Source: Tetranychus cinnabarinus (Eukaryota; Arthropoda; Arachnida; Trombidiformes; Tetranychidae). Taken from it: 64,000 nucleotides of DNA. Within the stretch, counting starts at the first letter, position 1. The number at the start of each line of letters is the position of its first letter. The stretch spans positions 7,641,001 to 7,705,000 of the forward strand of contig WHVY01000002.1 in assembly GCA_022266195.1 (NCBI GenBank), written 5' to 3'. A model generated the notes under the pieces. The model saw only the letters and a program-made list of their open reading frames with translations. It did not search any database and was not told the DNA's origin. The translations under genes and the position numbers were made by a program. Positions 25,601-38,018 of the stretch are shown here, piece by piece.

Positions 25601-26019
25601 AATGGACTGATTACATGACTTCGAGAAATTCTAGTTGGATTAATAAACGGAATAGGATATGAATAAACCAAAACAAGGTACAGTTTCTATTTACAAATAA
25701 ATTATACCAATTTTTAATTTTCATTCCAAGATTAACCTTTATTTTTTAAATTTTAATTTCAGGGTTGATTTATTGATCAAAATTTCTAGATGACAAGCTG
25801 CTTACCTTTTTCTTTAGGAGATCTTGATTTACCAAATGGAAATGGTGCTGCAAGAGGATAAAAGATAATCGTTTATACAATATGTTTGATTGCATAGAGT
25901 CACTTCATGACTTATACGTTACCTGAGCTAACCAGTGTTAAACATATGACCAGAGAAGCGATGAGAAGGGCATTTCTGGCACTAAATATCCTCGGGATAT
26001 GCCACAGAAGAGTGCCCAT
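10624..26019 (-). CDS. Tnc: Giant secreted VWC-domain/mucin protein, tenectin-like
   Basis: Thirteen exons: 26019-25923, 25847-25806, 25049-24855, 24321-24190, 24088-23900, 23812-23567, 23479-22955, 22877-22677, 22593-22537, 22429-11336, 11207-11028, 10949-10875 and 10805-10624. They encode about 4,404 residues. A hydrophobic N-terminus (LLIASLVICLTLVSS) suggests secretion. Von Willebrand C domains lie at residues 47-111, 156-218, about 241-300, 476-542 and 4260-4319, with a truncated sixth at 4345-4404. Between the first two is a PDPEPDPDPE linker. One 11,094-base exon (562-4259) is a Thr/Ser-rich repeat region with NLT sequons. RGD occurs inside the fifth VWC domain (4287-4289). Insect tenectin has the same parts: VWC domains, Pro/Thr/Ser repeats and an RGD, and works as an integrin-binding matrix protein of cuticle-lined epithelia. 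That match is by architecture only. All introns are phase 1. Confidence 0.8.
12260..22190 (-). repeat. Composite coding tandem repeats in the 11-kb mucin exon
   Basis: Two related modules alternate. Module A (about 80-85 residues) starts near DIEDVTTEYSVDQTTIRTTS, passes through PESKDAA and SVQETSPQEIDQPTTRSE, and occurs about 31 times by my count. Module B (about 60 residues), with TFNLTSADDVTE, EMTTKLEDDDKVDVKQSSS and TRLPSTT, occurs about 15 times and always sits between A modules. Full A+B units run about 145 residues. There is almost no Cys or Trp, and Thr plus Ser dominate, as expected for O-glycosylated mucin domains; B usually carries an N-glycosylation sequon. The frame stays open for 11 kb. 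Confidence 0.9.
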
Positions 26020-26053
26020 AACGGACAAATTTATACTCTAGAGGGATTCTACT
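26020..26053 (-). promoter_or_regulatory. 5' UTR splice acceptor just upstream of the tenectin-like start
   Basis: Reading the minus strand, a strong pyrimidine tract ending in CCTTTCTTTTCCCAG (AG at 26053-26052) lies 32 bases before the ATG at 26019. This suggests that the transcript begins upstream and has a 5' UTR intron. A perfect consensus donor, CCAG|GTAAGTG, occurs on the same strand at 30483/30482, about 4.4 kb upstream. Another, TTTCAG|GTAAGT, lies at 33154/33153. Either could belong to a leader exon. Confidence 0.45.
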
Positions 26054-29000
26054 GGGAAAAGAAAGGATAAAGAATAAGAAATCCGTGTTAAATAATTGGT
26101 CATCATTCCTATCCATCAAATTATTTGCATAAAACAAGAACTGTTATTCATCAAGGGACATCTATTTTCAAATGTTATTCAAATGTTGATCCATTGTGAG
26201 GCATAATGCAAGTATTTCATCAAATTGCATCATTATCCCGATGAAATTGAAAATTAAATCTTCTTCCTGATGATAATCAACAGAACCTTGACCTAGTGAA
26301 ATTGATAGTGAAGTTAATGACTTTATACCCTTCACCATCTTCTCGTTTCCTCTGTTAATGAACTTAACTGTTTCAATGAACCGGATAACGAGCACGCAAT
26401 ATTTTAATTTTTTCACCATTCTAATCATTATTATTATTTTCTATTAAACCAGGTAGAGTAATCAAGAGAGGGCAAAAGCAGATCCAAGAGAGTGAGTTGG
26501 TAAAGGATTGTTTGCTTACAAACGCATTTAACCTGAAGCTGCAGATTATTATTAGAGTATTTTCCAGTGGATTAGAATCGAGTAATGGAAGGATCAAGCC
26601 AAAGAAGGGACAGAAATAAAATTAAAATGGCAGGGGCAATAGGAAGTATAAGGTCAGGTTAATAAACTAGAAGTTTTGTTTTCTAATGTAAAGCTGAGAA
26701 GAGATTGATTAAGACCACATGTAAAAAAATGGTCAAGATTAGAGTCGTTCAACTTGAGGTTATTTATTTATAATACTTATTTGATGAAATGGCAAAGAAA
26801 AGCCTTTTTGAATTACAGATGATTTGATTAGTATAGATATCCATTTATCCCACCGGCTTATCATCTTAATACAAGATACCACAGGTTAAATCATTAATCA
26901 AAATGATTAACTAGAAACCTCTGAACTTTGCTCATCAATTCAATGATTAATTTTACATTGAAAACTAAAAATTTTGAACAGGTGAATGCGTAATAGAACT
27001 GTAAAGGTTAGGTTGAAGTTAGGCAAATCTGAGCAATTATTGTCATCTTTACAGTTGAAGTCAACTTTTAGTGGTTTGGTTGAAATTTAGTTTAAAAATG
27101 ATAATCTTAAACATTGCATTAAACACGTTCATTTTCAATGTCCTAAGATACCTTTTACTCAATCACAATTGAGTTTTTTTGTTTGGGTAAAAACCAGAAA
27201 ATCAAAAGTTTCACAATACAAATGGCGTTCAAAATTGTAATTATGTTGATGATTATGATAGAGTGATGAAAGTAAAATCAACATTGAAAAAAAGTCAAGG
27301 TAATGTTAACATTTCCCATGAATCAAGTTATTACAATAATGGAATAAAATCATGAAAAAAAATCGCCAACTTTTTCCTAATTCTCATCAATTTATATCCT
27401 ATTTTTAGTCTAAATTGTATGGAATCTATGTTAATATAATCACTCTAAAACCTAGACAGTTAACAATTGCAATGATTCATTTGATTACAAGATTTAGGTT
27501 TTAGGTTGAAGTTCATTTTGTCTGGGTAAAGTTGAGGTTTTCAATGTTGCCTTTTATGCATTTGACAATTAATTAGATTCCGTGAATAAATCCAGTAAAA
27601 TTGTTAGATGTGTTTAGATGCTGTTACAGTAAAAATCCAATAGTTCTGTGTAATGTCTCAATGAGAGTTGATTTTTATTTCAATCTATTAGTCAGCTTAT
27701 TTTGAATCAGGGAATCCCATATAATTGCTCGAGAATTATTGTATTTGTCAGATGAACATTATTAATGTTCATTTTTTTCCCGTTGAATCATCATTTAATT
27801 TTGATTTGAGAATAAAATGCAAAAAACAACAAAATATCTTGTATCATTTCATACAGTGATCATAATCAGTAGAAAACTAAATATTTTTTGGCCTTTTCTT
27901 GATGGTTTTAATGATAATCAAACAAATATTATTTGCCCTTAAGTAAAATCACGTTTTTTTTCACGATAATATTGTTAAGTTATTTTTACCTTAATAATGG
28001 TAATGATGATGATGAGACACCATGTTGATTTCAATGGTACATCCAATGTTAATAAGAGTGCAAATGTTTCATTTTTAACCATTTTTTAGCAGTGAATCAC
28101 TGTTTTGATCAATGCTATAAACTTGAATTGGCATATCTGTGAATAGTTAATTTTTGTCTGAATCATATTCAAATTCAAACATTTATTGCTATTGAAGATG
28201 AAGGTAAAAAAGTGAAGGTTTCAAAAAATGAAGATGTAAACTCGATTCTAATAATGATTCTGATTGCGTCTAAACAAAATGGTTCTCATTCTGATGTATT
28301 TTTTAGTAAACAATTTTTTAGGCTCAAGACTCTTTTTATTAATCAATTTTTGTCCTTTTACTTCACTTGATTAGACTAAAGTTTCAATTGTTTACAATTC
28401 AGGTTAATTGAAAACTCTAGTTAAAAATTTGTAACAATTGAATGGCAAACAAAGCTTGAGATGCAAAATTTAAAAGCAATTCAAGTTTCTCTTGATCTTT
28501 CAATCTTGTCTATGTGACTTAACTGATTGATGAATAGATTGAAAATTTACTTACAGTGTATGGTGAATGATGAGTTTTACTTAAACCACTGGTTGATTGT
28601 TTAGGTGAGACACTTGATCACATTAGCTGAAGATTTAAAGGTTTTACAGAAACAATTGGAAAAGTGAAAGTTGATAAATTGCCCACAATGTTGTCACTTT
28701 AACCAGTTACATTCATCTGTACAACTACACTCGACTAAAAAATTGTTTAACGTTGTAAGAAAAACTTTTTGTTCATAAATTGGGCACTTTAAACTTTAAA
28801 CTGGCCAGTTTTTTGGTGTGAGCAGATGATAAAGAGAGGCAGGGACAAAGAGTAAAGGAAGAAGAGTGAGCAATTGAATAGGCTTTCTCAACGATGAATA
28901 TTTTCTGGTAACGGAAGATGGCGCGAGAAAGAGCCTCTTTCTTTTTACTTTACTCTTTGCTGTTGCTAATAATGTTACTCTTGTGTAAGTGGACAACAGC

Positions 29001-32000
29001 GCCTCGAGTATCAATGCCTGTCTTGACCTTCATTAGCAATACCTTTTATCAAATTGTTTTCACCATGACTTTCATGAGTGATTGATGATATTAACTTCCG
29101 GAATAATAATTGCAACAATTGAGTTAACCCGTTAAAACATTAATTACATTGACTTAATGAAATGAACATGCTTAAACAATTAGGTAATGGGAAGATGATG
29201 TTTTGGTGTACGCAACCCTTCTTCATATGGACAAGACTATTGAAATATTTAATCAGGGAAAGACCCTTTTTCAATTGACTTTTCTATGAGTAATCTTTAC
29301 ATTTATTAAAATTATTTTCTCCGATTGGCGATTGGACAAAAAGTACACACATTCAATTATAATGATAAATCCCAATGATAAAAATATTCTCAGAAATGTT
29401 AAAAACAGTGAAAAAGCGTTTGTAAGTACAAGAACTATCTCAAGGTAACATTTCATTGATTTCTTAATTTTTTTTCTTCTTCTTCATATCTTTCCTGAAC
29501 GCCAGTAAATATCATTAAGTTTAAAAATCGCTCAATAATTTGCTTTTTTCAGCGTTATTATTATAACTTTGCCTGATTTTATTACACATTATAAAGTAAA
29601 CATGATAAAAATTGAAGAGTAAAAGTTGAAATTATGAATGAATGTGAAAGAAAGTAAAAAATGAAACTAAATTAACGTGTAAGTGTTCCAATCGTTCCTC
29701 AAAGATGATCAATGGTAATACGTAATGTTTGTAAAATCAAAGGTAGATTCCCTTTTAATCAATCTATCACGCAATGATGTATCATGATTGTGATGATTTG
29801 CAAGCCTTTTCAAGACAACAATAGTTTGTGTTGAGGTTGATCATTTCAATCTTCTTTTAAACCATTTTACATTGTATTTGTTTCCATTACTTGTGATTAG
29901 GTGATGATAAGGCTTAGCCCAAACAAGTATGGCCAGTCAAGTGAAAACTGGTCATAAAACTCCCTGTTGAATCCTAGATCTCATCCAAGTTGTCATCAGT
30001 ATTGATAGATTGGATTGACCGGTAACCAAAGGTAAAAGTTAATTGACTTTAAAAGGTGAAAAATGTAACCAAATTTGCTCTTCAAATTTTGACAAATGTT
30101 AACTTCCGAAAGATCTAGACTGGGAATTTTGTTAATAGCCAATCCAATGAAAGGTTGAATTCAAGATTAATGGGTGGATTATGATCACCATGAATCAACT
30201 TTGAATATGGAACCATCAAATTAACAATTACTGGAAAAGAGAGAAAAGTACAAAAAAACAAAATTGATTAATATAACATGCAACTTGGAAATCTTTTTTT
30301 CTTCTCGTTCTTCTTCCACTTTCTAACATACAATTAAATATATGTATTTAATTTAATTAACTAGATAATTTAGCTCTTTAATTATAATCTTGATGATGAT
30401 TTCTTTTCACTTTTTGCTTATAGCTTGTTGATTAAAGAATCAGATAATAAGAATGATTAGTCCAATTAATTACCACACTTACCTGGATGAGCACTCCTTT
30501 TTGAGCAAGAGTAACTAAAATTGTAACCATTAATGATCTCTTAGAACAGCAATTCAATGGCGATTCAATTTGCAATAATATTTAATCAAATAATACCAAC
30601 AGCAGAAGAGATAGAACTGAAAGAGAAAAAAAGCAAAACAATTTGTTAGTTGAATGCACTTTCTGTTGACCATTATAGATAAGCAAATTAACTGGTTGAT
30701 TAATTAATAGCAATGTAAAATTTTTATCACATTTATAAGGCATAATAAAATCATATTATAATAATAGTTAATAAACAATCAATATTAATAGTGTTGAAAC
30801 AAAAGAAAAGATAATTTACAACCAAAAAGTCTTGATAGTTTAACTAACAAACAGTCAAACATGAAAGTTAGCTTATGTAAAGTTAAATCACAAGTTGTTA
30901 ACTTGATGTTAGCATTGATATTAACATTGCGTTAAAATAAACAATAACAGCACAGTGTTAATTTCCTTTAATATGCAATGTTAATTAAAACGAAAAATGG
31001 AATTAAACTCAGAATCGCAAAAAATCCTTTAAGCAACAAGACTTCAACTTCTCACATGTCCATACCATCTTTAACACCGTTTCATCTAACTATAGCTATT
31101 TTAAATTCTGCCTCAATTAAAGTTTATTCAATGATACATGATACAATCAGCTAAAATTATGGCATCAGTTGATTTAAATAATTACCAGCATCAAAGTAAA
31201 TCGGATGAGGTGAAAAAGCAAGAGAAAGTTCACAGGCTGGAGTTAAGGCAGTTTTTTTAGTCTGGATTAGTTTAAAGTTAACAATGGTTTATACAATCTT
31301 TCATTATCAATTCTATTAATCCCCTAGACAGTATTAATTCCTTTGTTATCAGGTATTATTCACAAATTGGAAAGAGACTAAAGATCTGTTATGAATAGAT
31401 TCTTATTGATGAAAAAATGATTACCATTATTAGCGTAAGAGTGAGCATAAAAGTCAAGGTACACATAATTGCAATGAAGGTTTTCCGACTTGATGCAAAA
31501 TTTACAGTCTTTTAATTGTAATAACTTACTTTTAATTACCTTCAAACATGGTATATTTCCGGGTTGATGGAATAGATATTGGAAAAAATTAGAAACATTG
31601 TTGCAAAAAAACCAATTTGTGAAAAAACAACATAGAGTAACACAATAAATACAGTTGTGCGGGTGGAAAATTCAATTACATCTTCATCTGGAATGTTTTT
31701 TTTTGAATTGATATCATTGTGTGTGAGACCATCTTATCATTGTTCGCCATTACAATTAAGAAGCAAGAATATTGGTAATAACAGTTAGTAAACAATAATT
31801 AAGAAAGAACCAGAAGAAATTAAATTAGACATTTTAATAACGTAACCTTTGTTTTACAGAGGCTTTATTATGTCAAGTAGTCCGTTAGGTTTTCAAAGGC
31901 TTAAATTATCAACGCCATCTCTAATCATACTTTGTAATTACCTATAATGCACCTCTAACGCCATCTCATAAGGACACTAATGTTTAATTCAATTATTATT

Positions 32001-35000
32001 ATCGAATTAATATCGTCTGTTTCATTTAATATCATCTAATTTTTAAGCAAAATTAAGTTATTATTAAATTGTGACTTATTACTAACCTTTGTTTGAGTGA
32101 GCTGGAAAGAGATCCAGAACAAGTGTTAAGCTTTGCTGCTTTCAATCTCAATGGCCTCTTTTGATGTGCTTATGTGATTAAAGTCGGATTTAGCTGGTTT
32201 AAAGTTAATAAATTACTCTTACTATCATGTAATTAATACTATGATGAGGTGATTATGGATTAAAACCAAAATATTCAGGAATATAAAGCTGCCATGGATA
32301 TTTGGACTCTAAAAAAGCTATGTTTGTGTCAATAAATTGTAACAACAATCAATCAATTTTGATATTCTTAGGATGGTGTAAATATAGAGGATGGAAACTC
32401 TCGGCATGAAATGAAACTGGTTTTTTAATAATTCAAGGGTCAAATAGAGAAATTGAAAGAAAAAGAATAAGGAGAAAATTTGCTGAAAATAAACCAACAA
32501 GGAAAAGGAAAAGGGTAAAACTGACTGAATACTGAACATTATTTCAAGTATTAATTAGAGTCTCCTCTTTTAACATTATTATCATCATCTTTAACTTTTC
32601 TTTATTCATCACCATTACCATCATCATGACTATCATCATTGTCTTGATCGTCTTCTTATTTTCATCAGTATCTTGCTACTGGGCTCAAAAATTACAAATC
32701 ATCTGACCTGAACCCACCCACCCCTTGAGCCTTTATTTTGTTAATAAAACAAATTATCTTCCAATGTATGTGAAACTGTTTAGCAAAGGCCAAGATAATG
32801 CTAATAACAATTTACTGTAAAAGTTGAACAAAAACAAGATCAACAACTATAAAGATAGCAACAATAAAATCAAATTATAAGGCAATCAGGTGATTGTCAC
32901 GTCTTATAATGTATAATGAGGCCTTATTCCGGAAGTTTACCTCTTCCTATCAGACATTAGATAAGTTTCCATAAATTTCACTAACATTTTCAATCATTTA
33001 ATTGCCTCTTTACTTTTTTGTTTTGTTTTTACTCTTCCTAATACTAGGTTCATCCTCATCAAAATCTTTGAGCTTTTGACTTTTGTATAAACTATTAACG
33101 GATTGCCTAACAAGTGAAACTGAATTGATTACAAAGTTAACCTGTGAACTTACCTGAAAGTCCCCTGAAAGATGGAAAATTAAATTTCCGCGTGGTATCA
33201 TTATTTTATTACCTGATTAATAAGCTATTAGTGAATGGTTATGATATATTGAGATGGTCATAAGATGGAAAGCAAAAGAAAAGCGATGAAAAAATAATAA
33301 ATAAACAACAGTTTAGGTCAATAAACGAGTAAACTTGAATAGTAATCATCTTTTATTTTGAAAAACTGTTTGATCAATTAATTACTGCTGTTATCCAGGC
33401 AAGAAGAAGGTGAAAAGCCAAAGAAACTATTCTCTAATATTTATAGCCATAAGTTAATATTGTTTTACAATTTTAACAGGAAAAAATTTGAATCTCTGGT
33501 GGAAGAAAAAAAAGGCTGAGTTTGTTTCCAAAATTTGTGAGTTTATTAACAATCACTTCTTGTTTGCTTCATTCAAATCATGTTTAAACCTTAACTTTGG
33601 TTAATTGTTTAAAATTGGCTTATAAATTAGAGCTGAGCTCGCGTTTAACCTGATCATTATTAATTTAAACATTTCTGATGATGATTGATTTGACCGGTAA
33701 GGCAGAGCACGCAAATACTGATGTATTAGTGTAAAAATTACTACAAATTGAATATAGACGATCATCATAATTAACATGATCAAAAATTGCAACGTTAAAT
33801 ATTTACCTTTTACTTTAGTAAAGTCTGGTTTGATTAATTTACATTAATGTAGCCAACCAACCTTGAAACAAGATTTGTAATTTGTTAGGTTTATCTTGGC
33901 ATTTTTGTTTCAAATCATGAAACAACTGATCTTTCACTTTGTTTCAATTCAATAGTTATGGATGAGGTTTCAGTTAAAACTTTGATTTTACCTTATTTTG
34001 CGGCTCTATTTTGTACAGCAAAATTTATTACTCTAAGTTTCAAGTAAAAGAGACCATTTTTCGTTAATAAAATTAATATAAATAATGTTTCTCTTTTTTT
34101 TCAGTCTTTAATGGTCAACTTGTCACGTTAAGGTAGTAATGTCTACAGGTGAATGATGATAGTTAACACAAGATGTCACATTTATCATTTAAATTGTTTT
34201 AAGGCTATTAGCTTGCAATTTTACGATAAAAAAGTTGCTAGATTTTTTTGTTACATCAAAAAGTAAAAACTAATAACATACCATTTCCCTGCTATTTTGG
34301 GCATCAACCTTCACAGCAATCAGTAGTCAATGTCAAGTCAGGTCTACGAGCTTGTTAATTAAATACAAATGTATATTATTATTAATTTGATTATCATCGA
34401 AGAATTGATTGAAAAAAGGGATTTCTTGGAAGTAAACAATAAAAATTGGTGGACAAAATGATAGAGTTTACATTGTTAGTCCATGATGGATCAATAAGAT
34501 CAATCGGATCGGATAACGATAAAGATATCTATGGATAGGCGCGAAGTTTATTTTGTTAATTATTAATATTATTCACCCTTAACAATATGTTAAATCATTT
34601 GCACATAGATGATGATGAGATGATATATGGTAAAGAAACAATTTAAATTATTCAAGGCAATGTACAGGTAATGATGATAGGGATAATACAAAGAGATTTG
34701 ATTATCTTTAGAAGATTAATTAATTTTGATGATTCGCATTGGGTTAGCGAAGAAAGCTTCACCATAAACCGGTAAGGAAACAAAATGAAAATGAATGGTT
34801 AACGTTGTGAAAGTGTTAATTTGTTTTGCGTTCTTATACACAAAATGTTCAAACCGTCACGAACTTTGTTGTTTGCTAACCTAATTATAATAAAGATGAA
34901 AAAATTAATTACAATTAATTATGAAAAGATTTATTTTACCAATAAAAAGAAAGTAGAAATCATGATTGTTTACCTTTTTATAACAACAGCTTTTGTCAAC

Positions 35001-37249
35001 AAGTAAACACAATTGAAAAATTAATTAAACTTGAATGAATCGACTTTCATTGGGTTTGTTATTAATTATCCAAAAACAGAATAAATAAAAGCTATTATTC
35101 AATAGGATTTCCAAGAATCTGTAGGTTATCTAAAGATTAACAAGAAAAACTGAGGTTAAACTTCAATAGTCATCCATGTGTTTTCATTTTGGCTCCAATT
35201 TTCTTGTCAGACGATTTTTTGTCCCCTCTTTGGTTTGCAGTGACTTTTAGTTTTTTTATTTCAACGTTTAAATGTTAATTGTTCATTTCTAATCAAACGT
35301 GTTCTTCGTGATTTAATTTGAATTTACATGTTCATATATTAGTGTTTCCAGATTCAGGAAGAAGTGGTCTCTTTCAATCAAATTAAAATCTGATTGAAGT
35401 TAATTTGATGATATTAACCTATGGAGTTGTTGACTGTTACATGCGAAAAGCAAAGAGGAAAAAAGCCCAGTTGCCTTAAGGTTTTACATCTTTTGCTGAC
35501 AGTTAAATGATTATACATTTGTAAGTTTAATTCTGGATTCTGATCAAATTGTATTAAGTGAATTAAAAAATTTCTCTTCCTAGTCTTTTCATTAACTTGT
35601 CAATCACAATCAAAATTTTATCATTCACATCTAACTGCAACATTTATACATTTGTTTTAATGATAATATTAACTTGATTCTCATTTCTCTTTATGTCTTC
35701 TTCCAGCCAGACTATACACTTTCACAAACAACAGTTAATCATTGATATTGGACTCTTGATTTGAAATCAACAATCAATTTATACCAGGTCCTGACTCTGG
35801 ATGGCCTTTCTCAGGTGTTAATAATTAGCTCGTCAAAGTGAAATAGATGTATCAATGTATTTCTATCAGTATTTCTGTCAACTCAATTTGATGATTACTC
35901 TTTGATGCCAACATTACTTCAACAACATGTATTATTTTAGCCATAAATGGTAAGTAATGTAATAGACTATTATCAATAGTAATAGCAATGATTAACCTAT
36001 CCAATGTTATTTTTTCTATCTTTTTCTCTCGTAGGATACCAAAGGGCTTTTCATGCAATTTACTTCACCAGACTGTAAAATTCAAAGAAATACCATGTGA
36101 AAGATGTGAAAGCTTTAAATATAGTTACACAGAGAGGATACTGAATGAGAAATAAATTCGTGACTGACTGATTTCACCAAGTAAATCACTGATGGATTTT
36201 GATATCTATTCAGGGTTAAACGTCAATGATTTTTTTTACAACAAACAAACCTTTATTATCATTACTATTATTATGATTATGATTATAGTTTAGCCTTTTA
36301 TGTTATTTTATTTTAGATTTTTTTCAACAGCATCACATTCATGGTAAATAACTTTCTTTTGGGCGAAAAAAACTCGAAAGAAGAAAAAAAAAGCAAAATG
36401 AATAAGTTAAGATGGTTAAGATTATTTTCTTACATAAAATGAAAGGCATTTCCCATTGGAAGGTTACTTTATTATTATTATTACCATCATCATAATCATT
36501 ATTTCTTGATCTTTTTTTCTCTCCAGAAGGAAATTTTCATGGAAAAATCAAAATCCATGGAATTGGACTCATTTGTAGACATTATCTTTGTGTTTGACGT
36601 TATAACAATGGTCATTGGCAAACTGAAGGACTTTAGTTTCACTTTTTGGTTACAATTAAAACATAATTTACAATGAAAGACATTTTGCCTTGCGACAAGT
36701 ATGTTGATTCCCTTTCCCATTCATTGCTTTTATAACGATTGCGGCAACATTAGATGCTCATAATTCTTAAAGGTATATTTTTCTGTATCAACTGATTATT
36801 TTGATGTCTCAAACTAGCCTGAAATCTTGTTTGGCTAAGACACAATTACTAACCAAAAATTTTCTCAGTCAATTAATATATTATTCATACAATTGTTTAT
36901 TAATAAATGCGTAAATTTGATTTTTTCCAGGCTGGAAGCTGAAAGATTTTGATTGTTATCATGTTGATACGATTGGGGCTGGACAAAAAGTCATTGAGCG
37001 ATGAAACATTGACACTGAATTGAATCTTTGCTGGATTAATTGGTTGGATCTTGTTTTTTCTTTCGGTTCTTCTACCTTATTCAGTTGAGATTCTGAAATA
37101 TGACGAGGTTGATGGAAGTAAATACTTATTCATAAAGACATGGAAATTTATTTGGAACTATTAGCTTCCTGATTTACATAAACAGTTATTAAATACGGAA
37201 TATTGGATTGATATTGCAGCTAAAGTTTAAATTGATCAAATTTGAAAGG
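26054..37249. other. Long AT-rich region with no recognisable coding gene
   Basis: About 11 kb upstream of the tenectin-like gene. Open frames are short (60-86 codons) and lack family motifs. Possible leader-exon donors on the minus strand lie at 30483 and 33154. GCCATCT-type motifs occur at 28916-28922 (as AGATGGC), 31911-31920 and 31958-31966. Simple ATT/ATC-rich tracts lie at about 32570-32650 and 36470-36500. It may be the regulatory region and leader intron of the tenectin-like gene, but nothing seen proves that. Confidence 0.4.
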
Positions 37250-37670
37250 TGATCAATCATAGAAGACAAGATCAACTGAAAGGGAAAAAATTTCTTTCTC
37301 TATCTGTTATTGTCATTAGTTTTATATCAAAAATTGCTACTTAAATTGTAGCTCTGATCATCTTTAATGAAATTCAAATTCATAGGAATGCCAAATCAAA
37401 GACAACATGGAGGCTCAGTTAGAAGGGAAGAGTTACTCGGTGAAGGATTTAAAAATGATTGCTGTTATTATCATAATTAGATTGATTGATGATATAATCA
37501 TGATCTTTTACTTTCGCATTAATCTATATCTTTGAAACAGTTATTTCAGTTATTTTGAGCAATAAATCAATGATATGTTAGATTATTTGCTCATTTTTCT
37601 CAGAATTCCAGATTTTATCTCTATTTAACAAGAAAACACAGAATAGTGAAATCAAACAATAAAATTTTGA
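37250..37670 (+). repeat. Direct repeat, left copy (421 bases)
   Basis: Nearly identical to 39914-40339. I count four substitutions and one 5-base indel. It starts at TGATCAATCATAG, which in the right copy encodes the last codons and stop of the GPR158-like gene, and ends at AATAAAATTTTGA. The next base begins the hnRNP fragment. Confidence 0.95.
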
Positions 37671-37934
37671 CGCTTTTGTAGAGTTTGATGACTATGATCC
37701 TGTAGACTAAATAGTCTTGAAAAAGCATCATGTCATTAAGGGAAGAAAAACTGAAGTTAAGAAAGCTTTAGCTAAACAAGAAATGGATAATTTGAAACGT
37801 AAGGCCGAAGCTCGTCATATGCCTGCAGGTAGAGGAGGTCCTGATTCTCGTAATGCTCCTGTTTGGGAATCTGGTCCCTATAACAGTGGGTTTGGCGGCG
37901 GTTACGGTAATCAGGGAGGATGTAAGTTAATTTT
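37671..37934 (+). pseudogene. Fragment of hnRNP A1 exon 2 plus donor site
   Basis: These 264 bases match 44354-44617 of the hnRNP gene without indels. I find only two differences, both in one codon: AAG (Lys) in the gene, TAA here (37708-37710). The copy includes the end of RRM2, the start of the Gly-rich region, the GTAAGT donor and about ten intron bases, so it was made from DNA and not from spliced mRNA. It lacks the start codon, RRM1 and the rest of the gene. The retained donor could splice to the acceptor just before the ATG at 38019, but that is speculation. Confidence 0.93.
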
Positions 37935-38018
37935 CATATTTATGTTAAATTTCATTATTTCATCTTTTTGTTACTTTAGTTTTAACAATCCTATTTTTCT
38001 ACTCAACTGTCACCAGCA

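Noticed and set aside
26168..26428. 86-codon open frame, minus strand
   Set aside because: No motif, no splice context, and it overlaps the leader region of the tenectin-like gene.
32570..32650. Simple ATC/ATT repeats considered as a CRISPR-like or satellite array
   Set aside because: Short degenerate triplet runs without regular spacers, typical of low-complexity DNA.
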